Shown here: one piece after another, positions 52,691 through 62,494 of the stretch
Numbering within the stretch: position 1 is the first letter of the stretch
Layout of the letters: each line of letters starts with the position of its first letter
Origin: Meishania litoralis
GTDB taxonomy: Bacteria > Bacteroidota > Bacteroidia > Flavobacteriales > Flavobacteriaceae
Assembly: GCF_042611095.1 (NCBI RefSeq)
Contig: NZ_JBHFPV010000004.1
Coordinates: 124,001 to 188,000 of the forward strand
Direction: 5' to 3'
DNA: 64,000 nucleotides
Notes under the pieces: model-generated
What the model saw: the letters and a program-made list of their open reading frames with translations, nothing else
Databases searched by the model: none
Told to the model about the DNA's origin: nothing
Translations under genes and position numbers: made by a program

Positions 52691-53554
52691 CTATCCAAGA
52701 TAGGTCTTCAATATTTTACTTCTCGAAGTGTGTTTCAACCTTCGAATCGCCTTTTCTTTTATTTGACGCACCCTTTCCCTTGTAAGGTCGAAGGTTTCAC
52801 CTATTTCTTCCAACGTCATCGAATGTTGTCCGGCTAAGCCAAAATACAAACGAATTACATCAGCTTCCCTTGGTGTCAAAGTTTCCAGGGCACGTTCGAT
52901 CTCGGTTCTTAGTGATTCATGCAACAATTCTTTGTCAGGATTTGGAGATTCACCGCTACGAAGTACGTCGTAGAGATTTGAATCTTCACCGTCGATCAAT
53001 GGGGCATCCATCGAGACGTGACGCCCTGAGTTTTTTAAGGATTGTTTTACATCTTCGACGGTCATGTCCAACTCTTTTGCAATTTCCTCGGCGGATGGCT
53101 GACGCTCATGTGCTTGCTCCAAAAAAGCAAAAGTCTTGTTGATCTTGTTTATAGATCCGATTTTGTTCAAAGGCAAGCGCACGATACGCGATTGCTCGGC
53201 CAATGCCTGTAAGATGGACTGACGGATCCACCATACGGCGTACGAAATAAATTTAAATCCACGTGTTTCGTCAAAACGTTGGGCGGCCTTGATCAGGCCA
53301 AGGTTTCCCTCGTTGATCAAATCCGGTAAAGTAAGTCCTTGGTTTTGGTACTGCTTGGCGACCGATACCACGAATCGAAGATTGGCCTTTGTGAGTTTTT
53401 CAAGAGCGATCTGGTCGCCTGCCTTGATGCGTTGTGCCAATTCTACTTCTTCATCTGCGGTAATCAAGTCAACTTTGCCTATTTCTTGCAAGTACTTGTC
53501 CAAAGATGCGGTTTCCCTATTGGTAACCTGTTTTGTGATCTTGAGCTGTCTCAT
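52691..53554 (-). CDS. rpoD: Primary RNA polymerase sigma factor
   Basis: The 287-residue protein is the short RpoD form used by Bacteroidota as housekeeping sigma. Region 1.2 (SLDKYLQEIG), region 2 (KANLRFVVSVAKQY; GLIKAAQRFDETRGFKFISY; WWIRQSI), region 3 and region 4 (TPREADVIRLYFG; LEEIGETFDLTRERVRQIKEKAIRRL) are present. It lacks region 1.1 and the large nonconserved insert of E. coli. It reads the TAnnTTTG promoters noted elsewhere. Confidence 0.96.
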   Translation of the reverse strand: MRQLKITKQVTNRETASLDKYLQEIGKVDLITADEEVELAQRIKAGDQIALEKLTKANLRFVVSVAKQYQNQGLTLPDLINEGNLGLIKAAQRFDETRGFKFISYAVWWIRQSILQALAEQSRIVRLPLNKIGSINKINKTFAFLEQAHERQPSAEEIAKELDMTVEDVKQSLKNSGRHVSMDAPLIDGEDSNLYDVLRSGESPNPDKELLHESLRTEIERALETLTPREADVIRLYFGLAGQHSMTLEEIGETFDLTRERVRQIKEKAIRRLKHTSRSKILKTYLG

Positions 53555-53661
53555 GTACGTAAATTAAGTTCAAATTGTATAGACTGCATATACTTATACG
53601 TAAAATTCGCAGGAATGTTACAAAACAGATTAAAAACTTCGATTTATCGGGTAAAAGACAT

Positions 53662-53696
53662 AAAAAAGGCCCCGATTTATGTATCGGAGCCTTTTT
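53662..53696. terminator. Terminator downstream of pnp
   Basis: CCGAT/ATCGG, GGC/GCC and AAAAA/TTTTT form a stem with one mismatch around loop TTATGT. The T-run on the minus strand serves pnp. The symmetry would also stop plus-strand transcripts. Confidence 0.8.
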
Positions 53697-53721
53697 AGAA
53701 ATTTCTAATAATCAGAGATCG

Positions 53722-55935
53722 TTAATCCCTTCTAGGTTTACGATCGCGGTTGTCACGACGGTTGTCCCTTCCGCGATTATTGTCCCTTCGTGGTGGTCTT
53801 TCCGTAAAACCTTCTGGTTTTGGTAAAAGAGCCTTTCTTGAGACCCTTTCTTTCTTGGTACGGGGATCGATGCCTGTATATTTTACGTCGAAAACATCGC
53901 CCATGTTTACCACATCGGAAACGTTCTCGGTTCGTTCCCATGCCAATTCAGATACGTGAAGCAAAATTTCATTGCCCGGAGCTTCGGTATATTCTACCAC
54001 GGCCCCAAAATCGAGCATCTTGATAACTTTAACTTCGTAAACACTGCCAACTTCGGGTTTGAACATCAACGAATCGATTTTTGCCAGTACGGCATCGATT
54101 CCGTTTTGGTCGGTGCCCAAAATCTCAACAATGCCCTCTTCGGTCACAGGGTCTTCATTGATTACGATGGTAGTATTCGTTTCTTTCTGAAGCTCTTGAA
54201 TCACTTTTCCGCCGGGGCCAATAAGTGCACCGATAAACTCATTAGGGATGGTTCTAGTGACCATTTTGGGCGCATGTGCTTTTACATCTGCGTTCGGAGC
54301 GGCAATGGTATCGGTTAATTTTTCTAGAATATGTAAACGACCGTCGCGAGCTTGTTTTAAAGCTTTAACCAAGATTTCATAAGACAGGCCTTTCACCTTG
54401 ATATCCATCTGGCAAGCCGTAATTCCGTCAGCGGTTCCGGTAACTTTGAAGTCCATATCACCAAGATGATCTTCATCGCCTAAAATATCGGAAAGGACGG
54501 CATATTTTCCAGAATCGGTATCGGTAATCAGTCCCATTGCAATCCCTGAAACGGGTTTTTTCAATTGTACACCGGCATCCATTAGTGCCATAGTACCTGA
54601 ACATACGGTCGCCATTGAGGAAGAACCATTCGATTCCAATACTTCTGAAACCACACGCACGGTATAAGGGCAATCATCGGGAACCATGCCTTTTAAGGCA
54701 CGCTGCGCCAAATTACCATGACCTACTTCCCTTCTAGATGTACCACGGATGGGCCGTGCCTCTCCCGTCGAGAAAGGTGGAAAGTTGTAGTGTAGGTAAA
54801 AACGTTCCTCACCCTCATGTGAAGGCATGTCTATCTGATTCGAATCCCTCGATGTTCCCAAGGTTACGGTAGCAAGAGCCTGGGTTTCGCCCCGGGTAAA
54901 AATAGCCGAACCATGCGTCGACGGCAGGTAATCTACCTCGCACCAGATGGGACGAATTTCATCGGTCTTGCGACCGTCCAATCGTAAACCTTCATTTAAG
55001 GTAAGGTCGCGGACGGCAGCTTTTTCGGCCTTGTAAAAATATTTAGAGACCAAATCGCCAAAATCTTCGAGTTCTTCTTCCGAGAAAGTTGCTACGACCT
55101 CTTCTTTGATGGCTTCGAAAGCAGCACTTCTTTCATGCTTGGCAGAACCTGCTTTGGCGACTGCATATACTTTGTCATAGGTAAGCTCATGTACTTTTTT
55201 CGCCAAGTTCTCGTCTTCTCTTTCGGGCTCGTATTCGCGCGTTTCTTTCTTACCGAAAGCTTCGGCCAATTTTAATTGGGCGGCACATTGTACCTTAATG
55301 GCCTCGTGCGCATATTTGATCGCCTCGGTCATTTCTTCCTCCGAAATCTCGTCCATTTCACCTTCTACCATCATAACGGAATCGGCAGAAGCACCGATTA
55401 TCATATCGATATCCGATTCTTCCAATTGTGCTCTAGTGGGGTTGATGATGAACTCACCGTTTACACGTCCTACCCTAACTTCTGAAATGGCGCATTCGAA
55501 CGGGAAGTCCGATAGCTGTATCGCTGCCGACGCCGCCAGACCGGCCATGGCATCGGGCATTACGTTTTCATCGTGTGACATCAATTGGATCATCACCTGG
55601 GTCTCAGAATGATAATCTTTTGGAAAAAGTGGTCGCAGTACGCGGTCTACCAAGCGCATGGTCAAGACTTCTCCATCGCTAGGTCTGGCCTCTCTTTTGA
55701 AGAAGCCGCCCGGGTAACGTCCGGCGGCAGCGAACTTTTCACGGTAATCTACGGTAAGCGGTAGAAAATCGACATCGCTTTGCTTGTAGTTTGAAACTAC
55801 CGTACACAATAACATACATTTGCCGGATTGCACGACGACAGAACCATGCGCCTGTTTCGCCAATTTTCCGGTTTCGATGGAAATTTCCCTTCCATCGCCA
55901 AGGTCGATGACCTCTTTAAATACTTTTGGAATCAT
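53722..55935 (-). CDS. pnp: Polyribonucleotide nucleotidyltransferase
   Basis: PNPase degrades RNA phosphorolytically from the 3' end. ATG at 55935 (MIPKVFKEVIDLGDG) gives 737 residues, the usual length; the longer frame adds 44 unrelated residues. Two RNase PH domains (FFKREARPSDGE; GTSRREVGHGNLAQRAL), KH (IGALIGPGGKVIQELQ) and S1 (GSVYEVKVIKMLDFGAVVEY) are visible. The C-terminal tail is Arg/Asp/Asn rich. It follows rpsO by 210 bases, the common rpsO-pnp order. Confidence 0.96.
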   Translation of the reverse strand: MIPKVFKEVIDLGDGREISIETGKLAKQAHGSVVVQSGKCMLLCTVVSNYKQSDVDFLPLTVDYREKFAAAGRYPGGFFKREARPSDGEVLTMRLVDRVLRPLFPKDYHSETQVMIQLMSHDENVMPDAMAGLAASAAIQLSDFPFECAISEVRVGRVNGEFIINPTRAQLEESDIDMIIGASADSVMMVEGEMDEISEEEMTEAIKYAHEAIKVQCAAQLKLAEAFGKKETREYEPEREDENLAKKVHELTYDKVYAVAKAGSAKHERSAAFEAIKEEVVATFSEEELEDFGDLVSKYFYKAEKAAVRDLTLNEGLRLDGRKTDEIRPIWCEVDYLPSTHGSAIFTRGETQALATVTLGTSRDSNQIDMPSHEGEERFYLHYNFPPFSTGEARPIRGTSRREVGHGNLAQRALKGMVPDDCPYTVRVVSEVLESNGSSSMATVCSGTMALMDAGVQLKKPVSGIAMGLITDTDSGKYAVLSDILGDEDHLGDMDFKVTGTADGITACQMDIKVKGLSYEILVKALKQARDGRLHILEKLTDTIAAPNADVKAHAPKMVTRTIPNEFIGALIGPGGKVIQELQKETNTTIVINEDPVTEEGIVEILGTDQNGIDAVLAKIDSLMFKPEVGSVYEVKVIKMLDFGAVVEYTEAPGNEILLHVSELAWERTENVSDVVNMGDVFDVKYTGIDPRTKKERVSRKALLPKPEGFTERPPRRDNNRGRDNRRDNRDRKPRRD

Positions 55936-56145
55936 AAATTTGATTTTATTCCGCACGTGCGGAACTGTTAAACAATGGTCATCCGGATGTTGAGACCGGA
56001 AGGTTGTGTTGTTGTGTCGACCAATGAAAAACCAAGTGTAGCTTTTTATGCTTGCCCTCCGAACCAATTTTCGGATTTCATATTCAGGACTTGGAATATA
56101 TATAAAATTCAGGGCCGGAAATTACCGACCCTTAACTTTTATAAA

Positions 56146-56415
56146 TTACTTTCTTATATTCAATTCTTTGATAAGCTCTCGATATTTTACAATATCCTTC
56201 TTTTTTAAATAATCGAGAAGACTTCTTCTTTTACCTACCAAACGTACCAGTGAACGCTCGGTGTTGAAGTCTTTGTGATTTCTTTTTAGGTGACCGGTCA
56301 AATGGTTGATGCGATGCGTGAACAATGCGATCTGCCCTTCGGTCGAACCTGTGTTTTCAGCGTTACCCCCATGTTTCTTGAAGATTTCGGCCTTTACTTC
56401 TTTGGTTAAATACAT
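56146..56415 (-). CDS. rpsO: 30S ribosomal protein S15
   Basis: The 89-residue protein matches S15 throughout (MYLTKEVKAEIFKKHGG; GSTEGQIALFTHRINHLTGH; RLVGKRRSLLDYLKKKD). It binds 16S rRNA at the platform junction and in many bacteria represses its own translation. A REP-like element lies in its leader. Confidence 0.97.
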   Translation of the reverse strand: MYLTKEVKAEIFKKHGGNAENTGSTEGQIALFTHRINHLTGHLKRNHKDFNTERSLVRLVGKRRSLLDYLKKKDIVKYRELIKELNIRK

Positions 56416-56458
56416 TCCAATATTATTTTAAATGATTATTATGTATCCGACTGTCTTT

Positions 56459-56490
56459 TCCTTCGACAAGCTCAGGACGAGACAATCAGG
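56459..56490. repeat. REP-like intergenic element in the rpsO leader
   Basis: CTTCGACAAGCTCAGGACGA with flanking TCCTTCG and GACAATCAGG resembles interspersed elements of the form CTTCGAC...GCTCAG found in many bacterial genomes, including this family. It lies between the promoter element and the rpsO start, so it would be transcribed. Confidence 0.5.
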
Positions 56491-56493
56491 CGG

Positions 56494-56501
56494 CAAAGAT
56501 A
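56494..56501 (-). promoter_or_regulatory. -7 promoter element of rpsO
   Basis: On the minus strand this reads TATCTTTG, a full TAnnTTTG match, 78 bases before the rpsO ATG. The long leader contains the REP-like element. No -33 TTG is evident. Confidence 0.5.
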
Positions 56502-56577
56502 AGATTATTATGGCTTTGACGTAAGATTATGTGATTTTTTTTGAGGTGGAAGAATTTCGCGTAGACCGGTACGCCTC

Positions 56578-57078
56578 CTAAAAATCACAACCTGTCGGGA
56601 GTGGTTCTTCCGTTTCCAAATCTTTGGCAAATTCAATGTCAAGATCTTCGGCCAAGAATCCCTTTGTCACGGAACCCCTGAACACTTTGTTAGAATATCC
56701 TGAATTGTTCATGTGCACACGAACGTAGATTTCCAAATCGGCCGCGATTTCGACAGGGCCGCCCGTTCGCGTAAAAGGCTGTTCGTTCGTATGGCTATGT
56801 GTCAAAATCCTTCTATAAATAAGATTTCCGTCCAGATCGAATACTTCCCACCAATCGGCATATTGATTACAACCTGTGTCCGGGCTTTTGAGGGTTACGC
56901 TTAAGGTATATGAATTTTCACCACCCGATACGGTCACGTTCGTAACTTCGGCCAATCCGGTATTTTGTTGATACATGGCCATTTCCTTGGTCATGGCAAT
57001 GGCAATGGTATTTTCTTTATCGGTTGAACAGCAACAAAACCATACGATTATAAAGGGAATAACATGAAAAGGTTTCAT
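56578..57078 (-). CDS. Small lipoprotein of unknown function
   Basis: The 166-residue protein has a lipoprotein-like signal (PFIIVWFCCCSTDK). It then forms a beta-rich domain (TNVTVSGGENSYTLSVTLKS; WWEVFDLDGNLIYRRIL) with a conserved-looking cysteine pair (TGCNQ; PTGCDF). It ends the fbaA-accD cluster, 9 bases after accD. No family recognised. Confidence 0.7.
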   Translation of the reverse strand: MKPFHVIPFIIVWFCCCSTDKENTIAIAMTKEMAMYQQNTGLAEVTNVTVSGGENSYTLSVTLKSPDTGCNQYADWWEVFDLDGNLIYRRILTHSHTNEQPFTRTGGPVEIAADLEIYVRVHMNNSGYSNKVFRGSVTKGFLAEDLDIEFAKDLETEEPLPTGCDF

Positions 57079-57087
57079 GATTGCCGC

Positions 57088-57948
57088 TTAGGCCCGAATC
57101 GGGTTATTCTGGATCAAATCAATGTACAGATTTATTTTCTTCTTAAGGTCTCTGCGGTGAACTATAAAATCAAGGAAACCATGTTCGAGAACAAATTCGG
57201 CGGTCTGAAAGCCTTCGGGGAGTTCTTTGCCCGTGGCCTCTTTAACTACTCTTGGCCCGGCAAAACCGATCAGTGCACCGGGCTCTGCAATATTGATATC
57301 GCCCAACATGGCATACGAAGCCGTGGTGCCTCCAGTGGTAGGGTCGGTGCACAACGAAATATAAGGTAGCCCCGCATCGGAAAGCTGTGCCAGTTTCGCA
57401 GATGTCTTTGCCAATTGCATCAATGAAAGTGCAGCTTCCATCATTCTTGCCCCACCAGATTTCGAAATCATTACAAATGGTGTCTTTTTCTTGATCGCAT
57501 GGTCGATGGCACGGGCTATTTTTTCACCTACCACACTCCCCATCGATCCACCGATAAAACTGAAATCCATACAGGCCACGGTAAGGTCTTTGCCCATCGA
57601 TTTTCCCCTCGCGGTACGCACCGCATCTTTAAGTGACGTTTTTTTCTGGGCAGCCTTCAATCTTTCCGAATACTTCTTGGTATCAACGAACTTCAATGGA
57701 TCCTTCGAGGTAAGCTTTGCATCCAATTCGGTAAACTTGTTATCGTCGAAAAGAATTCCGAAATACTCTTTGCTTCCAATACGTACGTGGTAATCATCTT
57801 CGGGGCTTACATAAAAATTCTTGGCGAGATCTTCGAACTCGACAATTTTACCTGTCGGTGATTTATACCAAAGTCCTTTCGGGGTATCTTTTTTCTGGTC
57901 GGTAGAAGTCTGAATTCCCTTTTCTTTTCTTTTGAACCAAGACGACAT
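57088..57948 (-). CDS. accD: Acetyl-CoA carboxylase carboxyltransferase beta, zinc ribbon lost
   Basis: AccD moves the carboxyl group from carboxybiotin to acetyl-CoA in fatty acid synthesis. ATG at 57948 (MSSWFKRKEK) gives 286 residues; 12 upstream residues are dropped. The crotonase-fold core is complete (GGSMGSVVGEK; KSGGARMMEAALSL; DPTTGGTTASYA; IGFAGPRVV). The N-terminal CPxC...CPxC zinc ribbon is replaced: KSPTGK at 29-34 and VSPEDDYH at 47-54, so all four Cys are missing. Confidence 0.95.
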   Translation of the reverse strand: MSSWFKRKEKGIQTSTDQKKDTPKGLWYKSPTGKIVEFEDLAKNFYVSPEDDYHVRIGSKEYFGILFDDNKFTELDAKLTSKDPLKFVDTKKYSERLKAAQKKTSLKDAVRTARGKSMGKDLTVACMDFSFIGGSMGSVVGEKIARAIDHAIKKKTPFVMISKSGGARMMEAALSLMQLAKTSAKLAQLSDAGLPYISLCTDPTTGGTTASYAMLGDINIAEPGALIGFAGPRVVKEATGKELPEGFQTAEFVLEHGFLDFIVHRRDLKKKINLYIDLIQNNPIRA

Positions 57949-57987
57949 AGTATCGATTTTTTGGGTTTGGCAATTGGTGTTCAACTA

Positions 57988-59055
57988 CTATAACGTATTC
58001 ACATTATTAAGGTCTTCGAAAGCTTTTTTCAAACGATCGATAAAGGCTTTTTCGCCTTCGCGAAGCCAAACTCGGGGGTCATAGAATTTCTTGTTGGGTT
58101 CGTCGGCCCCGTTCGGGTTTCCTATTTGGGATTGAAGAAAATCTTTTTTGTCTTGTATATAGTCACGAACACCCGAAAGGAAGGCATATTGCATATCGGT
58201 ATCGATATTCATTTTTATTACGCCATAGCCGATGGCCTCACGTATTTCTTCGATGGTCGAACCTGAACCGCCATGAAACACAAAATCGATATGATTATGG
58301 CCAACGCCATATTTTTCGGAAATATATTCTTGCGAGTTCTTAAGAATTTTCGGGGTCAACTTTACGTTGCCGGGCTTGTAGACACCATGCACATTGCCAA
58401 ATGCCGCGGCCACCGTAAACCTGTGACTGACCTTCGAGAGTTCTTCATAGGCATAGGCCACTTCTTCGGGCTGGGTATATAGTTTTGAATCGTCTACATC
58501 TGAATTATCGACGCCGTCTTCTTCTCCGCCGGTTATGCCCAACTCGATTTCGAGCGTCATATTCATTTTGGCCATGCGTTCTAAGTAAACCTTGCAGAGT
58601 TCTATATTTTCCTCGATCGGCTCTTCTGAAAGGTCGATCATGTGCGAGCTAAACAATGATTTTCCGGTTTCGGCAAAATGTTTTTCGCTGGCGTCAAGAA
58701 GGCCATCGATCCACGGCAACAATTTCTTGGCGCAGTGATCGGTATGCAAAATAACCGTGGCACCATATGCCTCGGCAAGTTGATGAACGTGTTTGGCACC
58801 TGCGATGGCTCCTTGAATCGCTGCTTTTTGGCCTTCGTTCGAAAGTCCCTTGCCTGCATTGAACTGGGCTCCTCCATTTGAAAACTGTATAATGACAGGA
58901 GCATTCAAGCTTGCCGCGGTCTCGAGTACTCCATTTATAGTATTGGAGCCGATAACATTAACGGCCGGAAGTGCGAACCCCCTCTCCTTGGCATAATTGA
59001 AAATATTTTGAACGTCATCGCCGGTGGCTACACCCGGTTTTATATTGTGGGCCAT
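57988..59055 (-). CDS. fbaA: Class II fructose-bisphosphate aldolase
   Basis: FbaA cleaves or forms fructose-1,6-bisphosphate in glycolysis and gluconeogenesis using zinc. The 355-residue protein has TVILHTDHCAKKLLPWIDGL (zinc His and Asp), ELGITGGEEDGVD, AAFGNVHGVYKPGNV and DFVFHGGSGSTIEEI. It precedes accD by 39 bases and is probably co-transcribed. Confidence 0.96.
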   Translation of the reverse strand: MAHNIKPGVATGDDVQNIFNYAKERGFALPAVNVIGSNTINGVLETAASLNAPVIIQFSNGGAQFNAGKGLSNEGQKAAIQGAIAGAKHVHQLAEAYGATVILHTDHCAKKLLPWIDGLLDASEKHFAETGKSLFSSHMIDLSEEPIEENIELCKVYLERMAKMNMTLEIELGITGGEEDGVDNSDVDDSKLYTQPEEVAYAYEELSKVSHRFTVAAAFGNVHGVYKPGNVKLTPKILKNSQEYISEKYGVGHNHIDFVFHGGSGSTIEEIREAIGYGVIKMNIDTDMQYAFLSGVRDYIQDKKDFLQSQIGNPNGADEPNKKFYDPRVWLREGEKAFIDRLKKAFEDLNNVNTL

Positions 59056-59111
59056 AATTTTTAGGTCTATCGGTTTGTAAATTGAACGGCTAAAGTAATA
59101 AATTATTAACT

Positions 59112-61706
59112 CTAAAAAGGATAATTGATGCCGATTTGAAGTACGGAATTCGAAAAGTTATATGTTCGAAACCATCTTTTTGACTGCTCTTCAGCAGGAT
59201 TATACGTCTTGAAACCCAAATCTACCCTGAAAAGAAAATACGTAAAATCGTAGCGTAGGCCGAACCCCGTACCCAATGCTATGTCGGCCAATGAGCCGAT
59301 ACCGTTAAAAGTGGCATCGGGGTCATCAACATTATCAAAGACGTTCCAAATGTTGCCGGCATCGGCGAACAGGGCGCCATTGATATCACCGACCACCGGA
59401 AAACGGTATTCCAAATTAAATGCAAGTTTCAAGTTGGCCTCATTAAAATTGTTGATGGCGCGGGTCTTTCCGGGCCCCAACGAATATGGGTACCAAGCCC
59501 TGTTGTCGTTAGAACCGCCGGCGAAATAACTTCGCACGAACGGAATATTGTCAGAATTGCCATAAGGCACGGCGATACCCAAAAAACTATGGAACGCCAA
59601 AACATTCGACCGCCTAAGATCCCAATACTTCACATAGTCGAACTCGGTCTTTATATATTGTGAATAAGGAACGTTGAAGACCAAAAGTTTATCATTTTCT
59701 TGGTCAAAGGGTATCAAATATGAAAGCCCCGATAGAAGATTTCCGGCACTTTCGAGCTTCCAACGGAACCTATAAAAACTATTGTCGGTCAGGCCATTCC
59801 TATTATTGGTGTTCAAGGTATAGTTACTGGCAAAAATAAGATTGTTCTCCGTCAGCCTTTCTCGACGTTCCTCAATGCGCACAACGTCAATATAATCCTC
59901 ATCCGATGTCGGTATAAGTCCTTGGTTTTTGACGGCTTTTATAAAACCGGCCGTACCATCGGGTGTATCGGGGTCATCATCGGGCAATAGCAAACTGGCA
60001 TTTCCGTCATCATCAAAAGTATAGAAATCAGATACTAAGGGGTTGCCGATATAATTTTTAACCGGATTTGTTGCAATGTCGTTCAATTGATTATAAGCAC
60101 TGGTGTACACGTTGAAAAAACGATCCGGATTCAGATTCTTCACGAATTGAACGTTCAATAGTTCCAATGAATGTCGCCTAAAATCAGATGGTGCCCAATT
60201 GTAGCCAAAAATCGTATTGAAAGTCCGTTTATCGAGACCTATATTTCTTTGCGAAGTGGTGCCCAAAGTGACCCTGGTCTGGGGCAACATATAGTTGGCT
60301 ATGATTTTGTCGGTCTTAATGAAAGGAAACCAGATTCTGGGGAAATTGAGGCTAAGGTCGACCCCCCATTCAAGGATATTGAAAAAACGGTTGTCATCGA
60401 TTATTGGGTCTTTTGACGCTCCCAGGTTTACACGCCCCGACAAGCTTAGGTTCTCGGCTCCCCTGAACAAATTTCTGGCCTGTAGCGATTGAGTGAGCCC
60501 CATACCTATCTGCTGGAAGTTTGAACGTGTTACATTGAACTCTGAACCCGATGAATATTTAGGCCTTGCGGAAAGGTAAATATTGGCGGTCAGATCTGTA
60601 TTCGTACTATCTTCCTCTATCACGATACTCGGATATTTGAATACATTTAGGTTGGTAATCTGACGATAGGTTCGTATGCGGTCTATTTCCCTGTAGATAC
60701 TATCCTTTTCAAAAAAAATGGCATCGGTAAGGGTCTTGGGTTTGAAGCGTAATTTATTTCTGTAAAATATGGTATAGTCACCAAAACGTTCAAACTTAAG
60801 CTCGCCATCGCGCTCGTCAAAAAGAAAATCGGTATAGATATTGACCTTGTCGAACTTATGGACCTTATATTCAGAAGTGGTCAGGACATTTTCTTGCCTC
60901 GCCCTTAGATCATCTATTTGTAAAAGAACATCAAGTTCTTTGTCGACGCCTTTAGCTGTCGAATCGCGTAAAATTTCAAAACCAATGGAACTTTCCTGAA
61001 AATTGTAGACCCCTGAATTTTTGAAAATCGCCGTCAACCTTTCACGTTCAAGGGCAAAATCTAGTGAATTGAACTGTTTTCCTTTGCTGATCAGCGATGC
61101 TTCACTGTGGGCAAAGTACAATGAATCGATGGCCTTAGAAGAAATATCATGCGTAATTGAATCAATGAAATAGGGTTGTCCAAGGTTTATTTTGTAAGCC
61201 ACCCCGACCCGCTGTTTTCGCTTTTTACCAACAATTTCATAGGTAGTGCTGTTGTTGAAATAACCTTTGCCGCTGTAATATGCACTAAGACGCTGCAAGG
61301 TCTTGCGGGTGGCACTTGTGTCCAATATCACAGGGGCCTCGCCAATGTTCTTGAGCCATTCGCTCATGCCTTTGACCAAAAATGACTCTCCCAGTCTATT
61401 GACCTGTTTTTCCGATAGCAGGTCGACCAAACGTTGCTTGCGCTTCTGTTTACGGTAAAGCCATGCCTGAAAAGAAGAATCAGGATTCACTTTGGCCAAA
61501 TTGTAAAGGTTTAGGCGCAGTGGATACCCCAAAAGACTGCTATTGGGTTCTTGAATGATCAAACTCTCTATCTCTTCGTTGTTGACCTTTTCGTCGTCAA
61601 CGAAAACCGTGTTCTTGACGATTAATGATTCGTCATCTTCAACGCGTCGAAGCGTATTGCACGATGAAATCGCCACCGCTAGCAATAATAAGCTTATTTT
61701 AGCCAT
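59112..61706 (-). CDS. tamL: TamL-type lipoprotein, BamA/TamA superfamily
   Basis: ATG at 61706 (MAKISLLLLAVAISSCNTLR) gives a lipoprotein signal and 864 residues; 24 residues of upstream frame are dropped. POTRA-like repeats occupy about 30-430 and a C-terminal Omp85 barrel the rest (FVRSYFAGGSNDNRAWYPYS; LEYRFPVVGDINGALFADAGN; end SVLQIGINYPF). The lipid anchor marks the Bacteroidota TamL form, which pairs with TamB in outer-membrane biogenesis. It diverges from the SpoU gene by 54 bases. Confidence 0.9.
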   Translation of the reverse strand: MAKISLLLLAVAISSCNTLRRVEDDESLIVKNTVFVDDEKVNNEEIESLIIQEPNSSLLGYPLRLNLYNLAKVNPDSSFQAWLYRKQKRKQRLVDLLSEKQVNRLGESFLVKGMSEWLKNIGEAPVILDTSATRKTLQRLSAYYSGKGYFNNSTTYEIVGKKRKQRVGVAYKINLGQPYFIDSITHDISSKAIDSLYFAHSEASLISKGKQFNSLDFALERERLTAIFKNSGVYNFQESSIGFEILRDSTAKGVDKELDVLLQIDDLRARQENVLTTSEYKVHKFDKVNIYTDFLFDERDGELKFERFGDYTIFYRNKLRFKPKTLTDAIFFEKDSIYREIDRIRTYRQITNLNVFKYPSIVIEEDSTNTDLTANIYLSARPKYSSGSEFNVTRSNFQQIGMGLTQSLQARNLFRGAENLSLSGRVNLGASKDPIIDDNRFFNILEWGVDLSLNFPRIWFPFIKTDKIIANYMLPQTRVTLGTTSQRNIGLDKRTFNTIFGYNWAPSDFRRHSLELLNVQFVKNLNPDRFFNVYTSAYNQLNDIATNPVKNYIGNPLVSDFYTFDDDGNASLLLPDDDPDTPDGTAGFIKAVKNQGLIPTSDEDYIDVVRIEERRERLTENNLIFASNYTLNTNNRNGLTDNSFYRFRWKLESAGNLLSGLSYLIPFDQENDKLLVFNVPYSQYIKTEFDYVKYWDLRRSNVLAFHSFLGIAVPYGNSDNIPFVRSYFAGGSNDNRAWYPYSLGPGKTRAINNFNEANLKLAFNLEYRFPVVGDINGALFADAGNIWNVFDNVDDPDATFNGIGSLADIALGTGFGLRYDFTYFLFRVDLGFKTYNPAEEQSKRWFRTYNFSNSVLQIGINYPF

Positions 61707-61760
61707 GCATCTTGGATTGCGCAACGGGGTCATCATAGAAATCAAAAATACATTTTTTGT

Positions 61761-62483
61761 ATGGTTGTCAAAAGCCAAATAAAACTTATCAAAAGCTTAC
61801 AGCAAAAAAAGTACCGCAGTAAAAACCGAATGTTCGTGGTAGAGGGAATCAAGATGGTTCAAGAGCTTTTGAATTCAAATTTTACGGTCTTTAAGATCTT
61901 TACCACCGATTTGTCGAATTTCAAGACTCGGGCAGATATTGTTGAGGTTGTTTCCAATTCTGAACTACGCCAAATGAGCGGCCTTAAGAATCCTAATCAG
62001 GCCTTGGGGGCCTTTTACATTCCTGAATCGAAAACGGTTGATTTTGATGATTGGATATTGGTGCTCGACGATGTTCGGGATCCTGGAAATTTGGGTACCA
62101 TTATCAGGCTGTGTGATTGGTTCGGCATAAAAAATTTGGTCTGTTCGAAGAACACGGTCGATTGTTATAACCCAAAAGTACTTCAGGCCAGTATGGGCTC
62201 GATAGCACGGGTAAATGTTGTCTATAATGATTTGGAGCATTTTCTGGATAATACAGGTAAACCTTTATATGGCGCCTTTATGAGTGGAAGTTCGGTTTAC
62301 AAAGAGCAACTTCCTAAGGGCGGAATATTGGTCATGGGCAACGAAGCCAATGGGATCTCAAAGAACGTGGAAAAATTGATATCTTCTAAAATAGCCATTC
62401 CACAGTTTGGCGATAGTACAACTGAAAGCCTGAATGTCGCCACCGCTACGGCAATTTTATTGAATGAAATCAGGAGAAAATAG
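61761..62483 (+). CDS. SpoU/TrmH-family RNA 2'-O-methyltransferase
   Basis: The 240-residue protein has an N-terminal RNA-binding L30e-like part (KSLQQKKYRSKNRMFVVEGIK) and a SPOUT domain with DDVRDPGNLGTIIRLCDWFG, GILVMGNEANGIS and IPQFGDSTTESLNVATATAILL. The target is rRNA or tRNA ribose, but which site cannot be told. ATG start at 61761. Confidence 0.9.
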   Translation: MVVKSQIKLIKSLQQKKYRSKNRMFVVEGIKMVQELLNSNFTVFKIFTTDLSNFKTRADIVEVVSNSELRQMSGLKNPNQALGAFYIPESKTVDFDDWILVLDDVRDPGNLGTIIRLCDWFGIKNLVCSKNTVDCYNPKVLQASMGSIARVNVVYNDLEHFLDNTGKPLYGAFMSGSSVYKEQLPKGGILVMGNEANGISKNVEKLISSKIAIPQFGDSTTESLNVATATAILLNEIRRK

Positions 62484-62494
62484 CTTGATCGATT

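Noticed and set aside
55936..56067. N-terminal extension of PNPase
   Set aside because: 44 residues unlike any PNPase N-terminus; MIPKVFKEVI at 55935 is the expected start.
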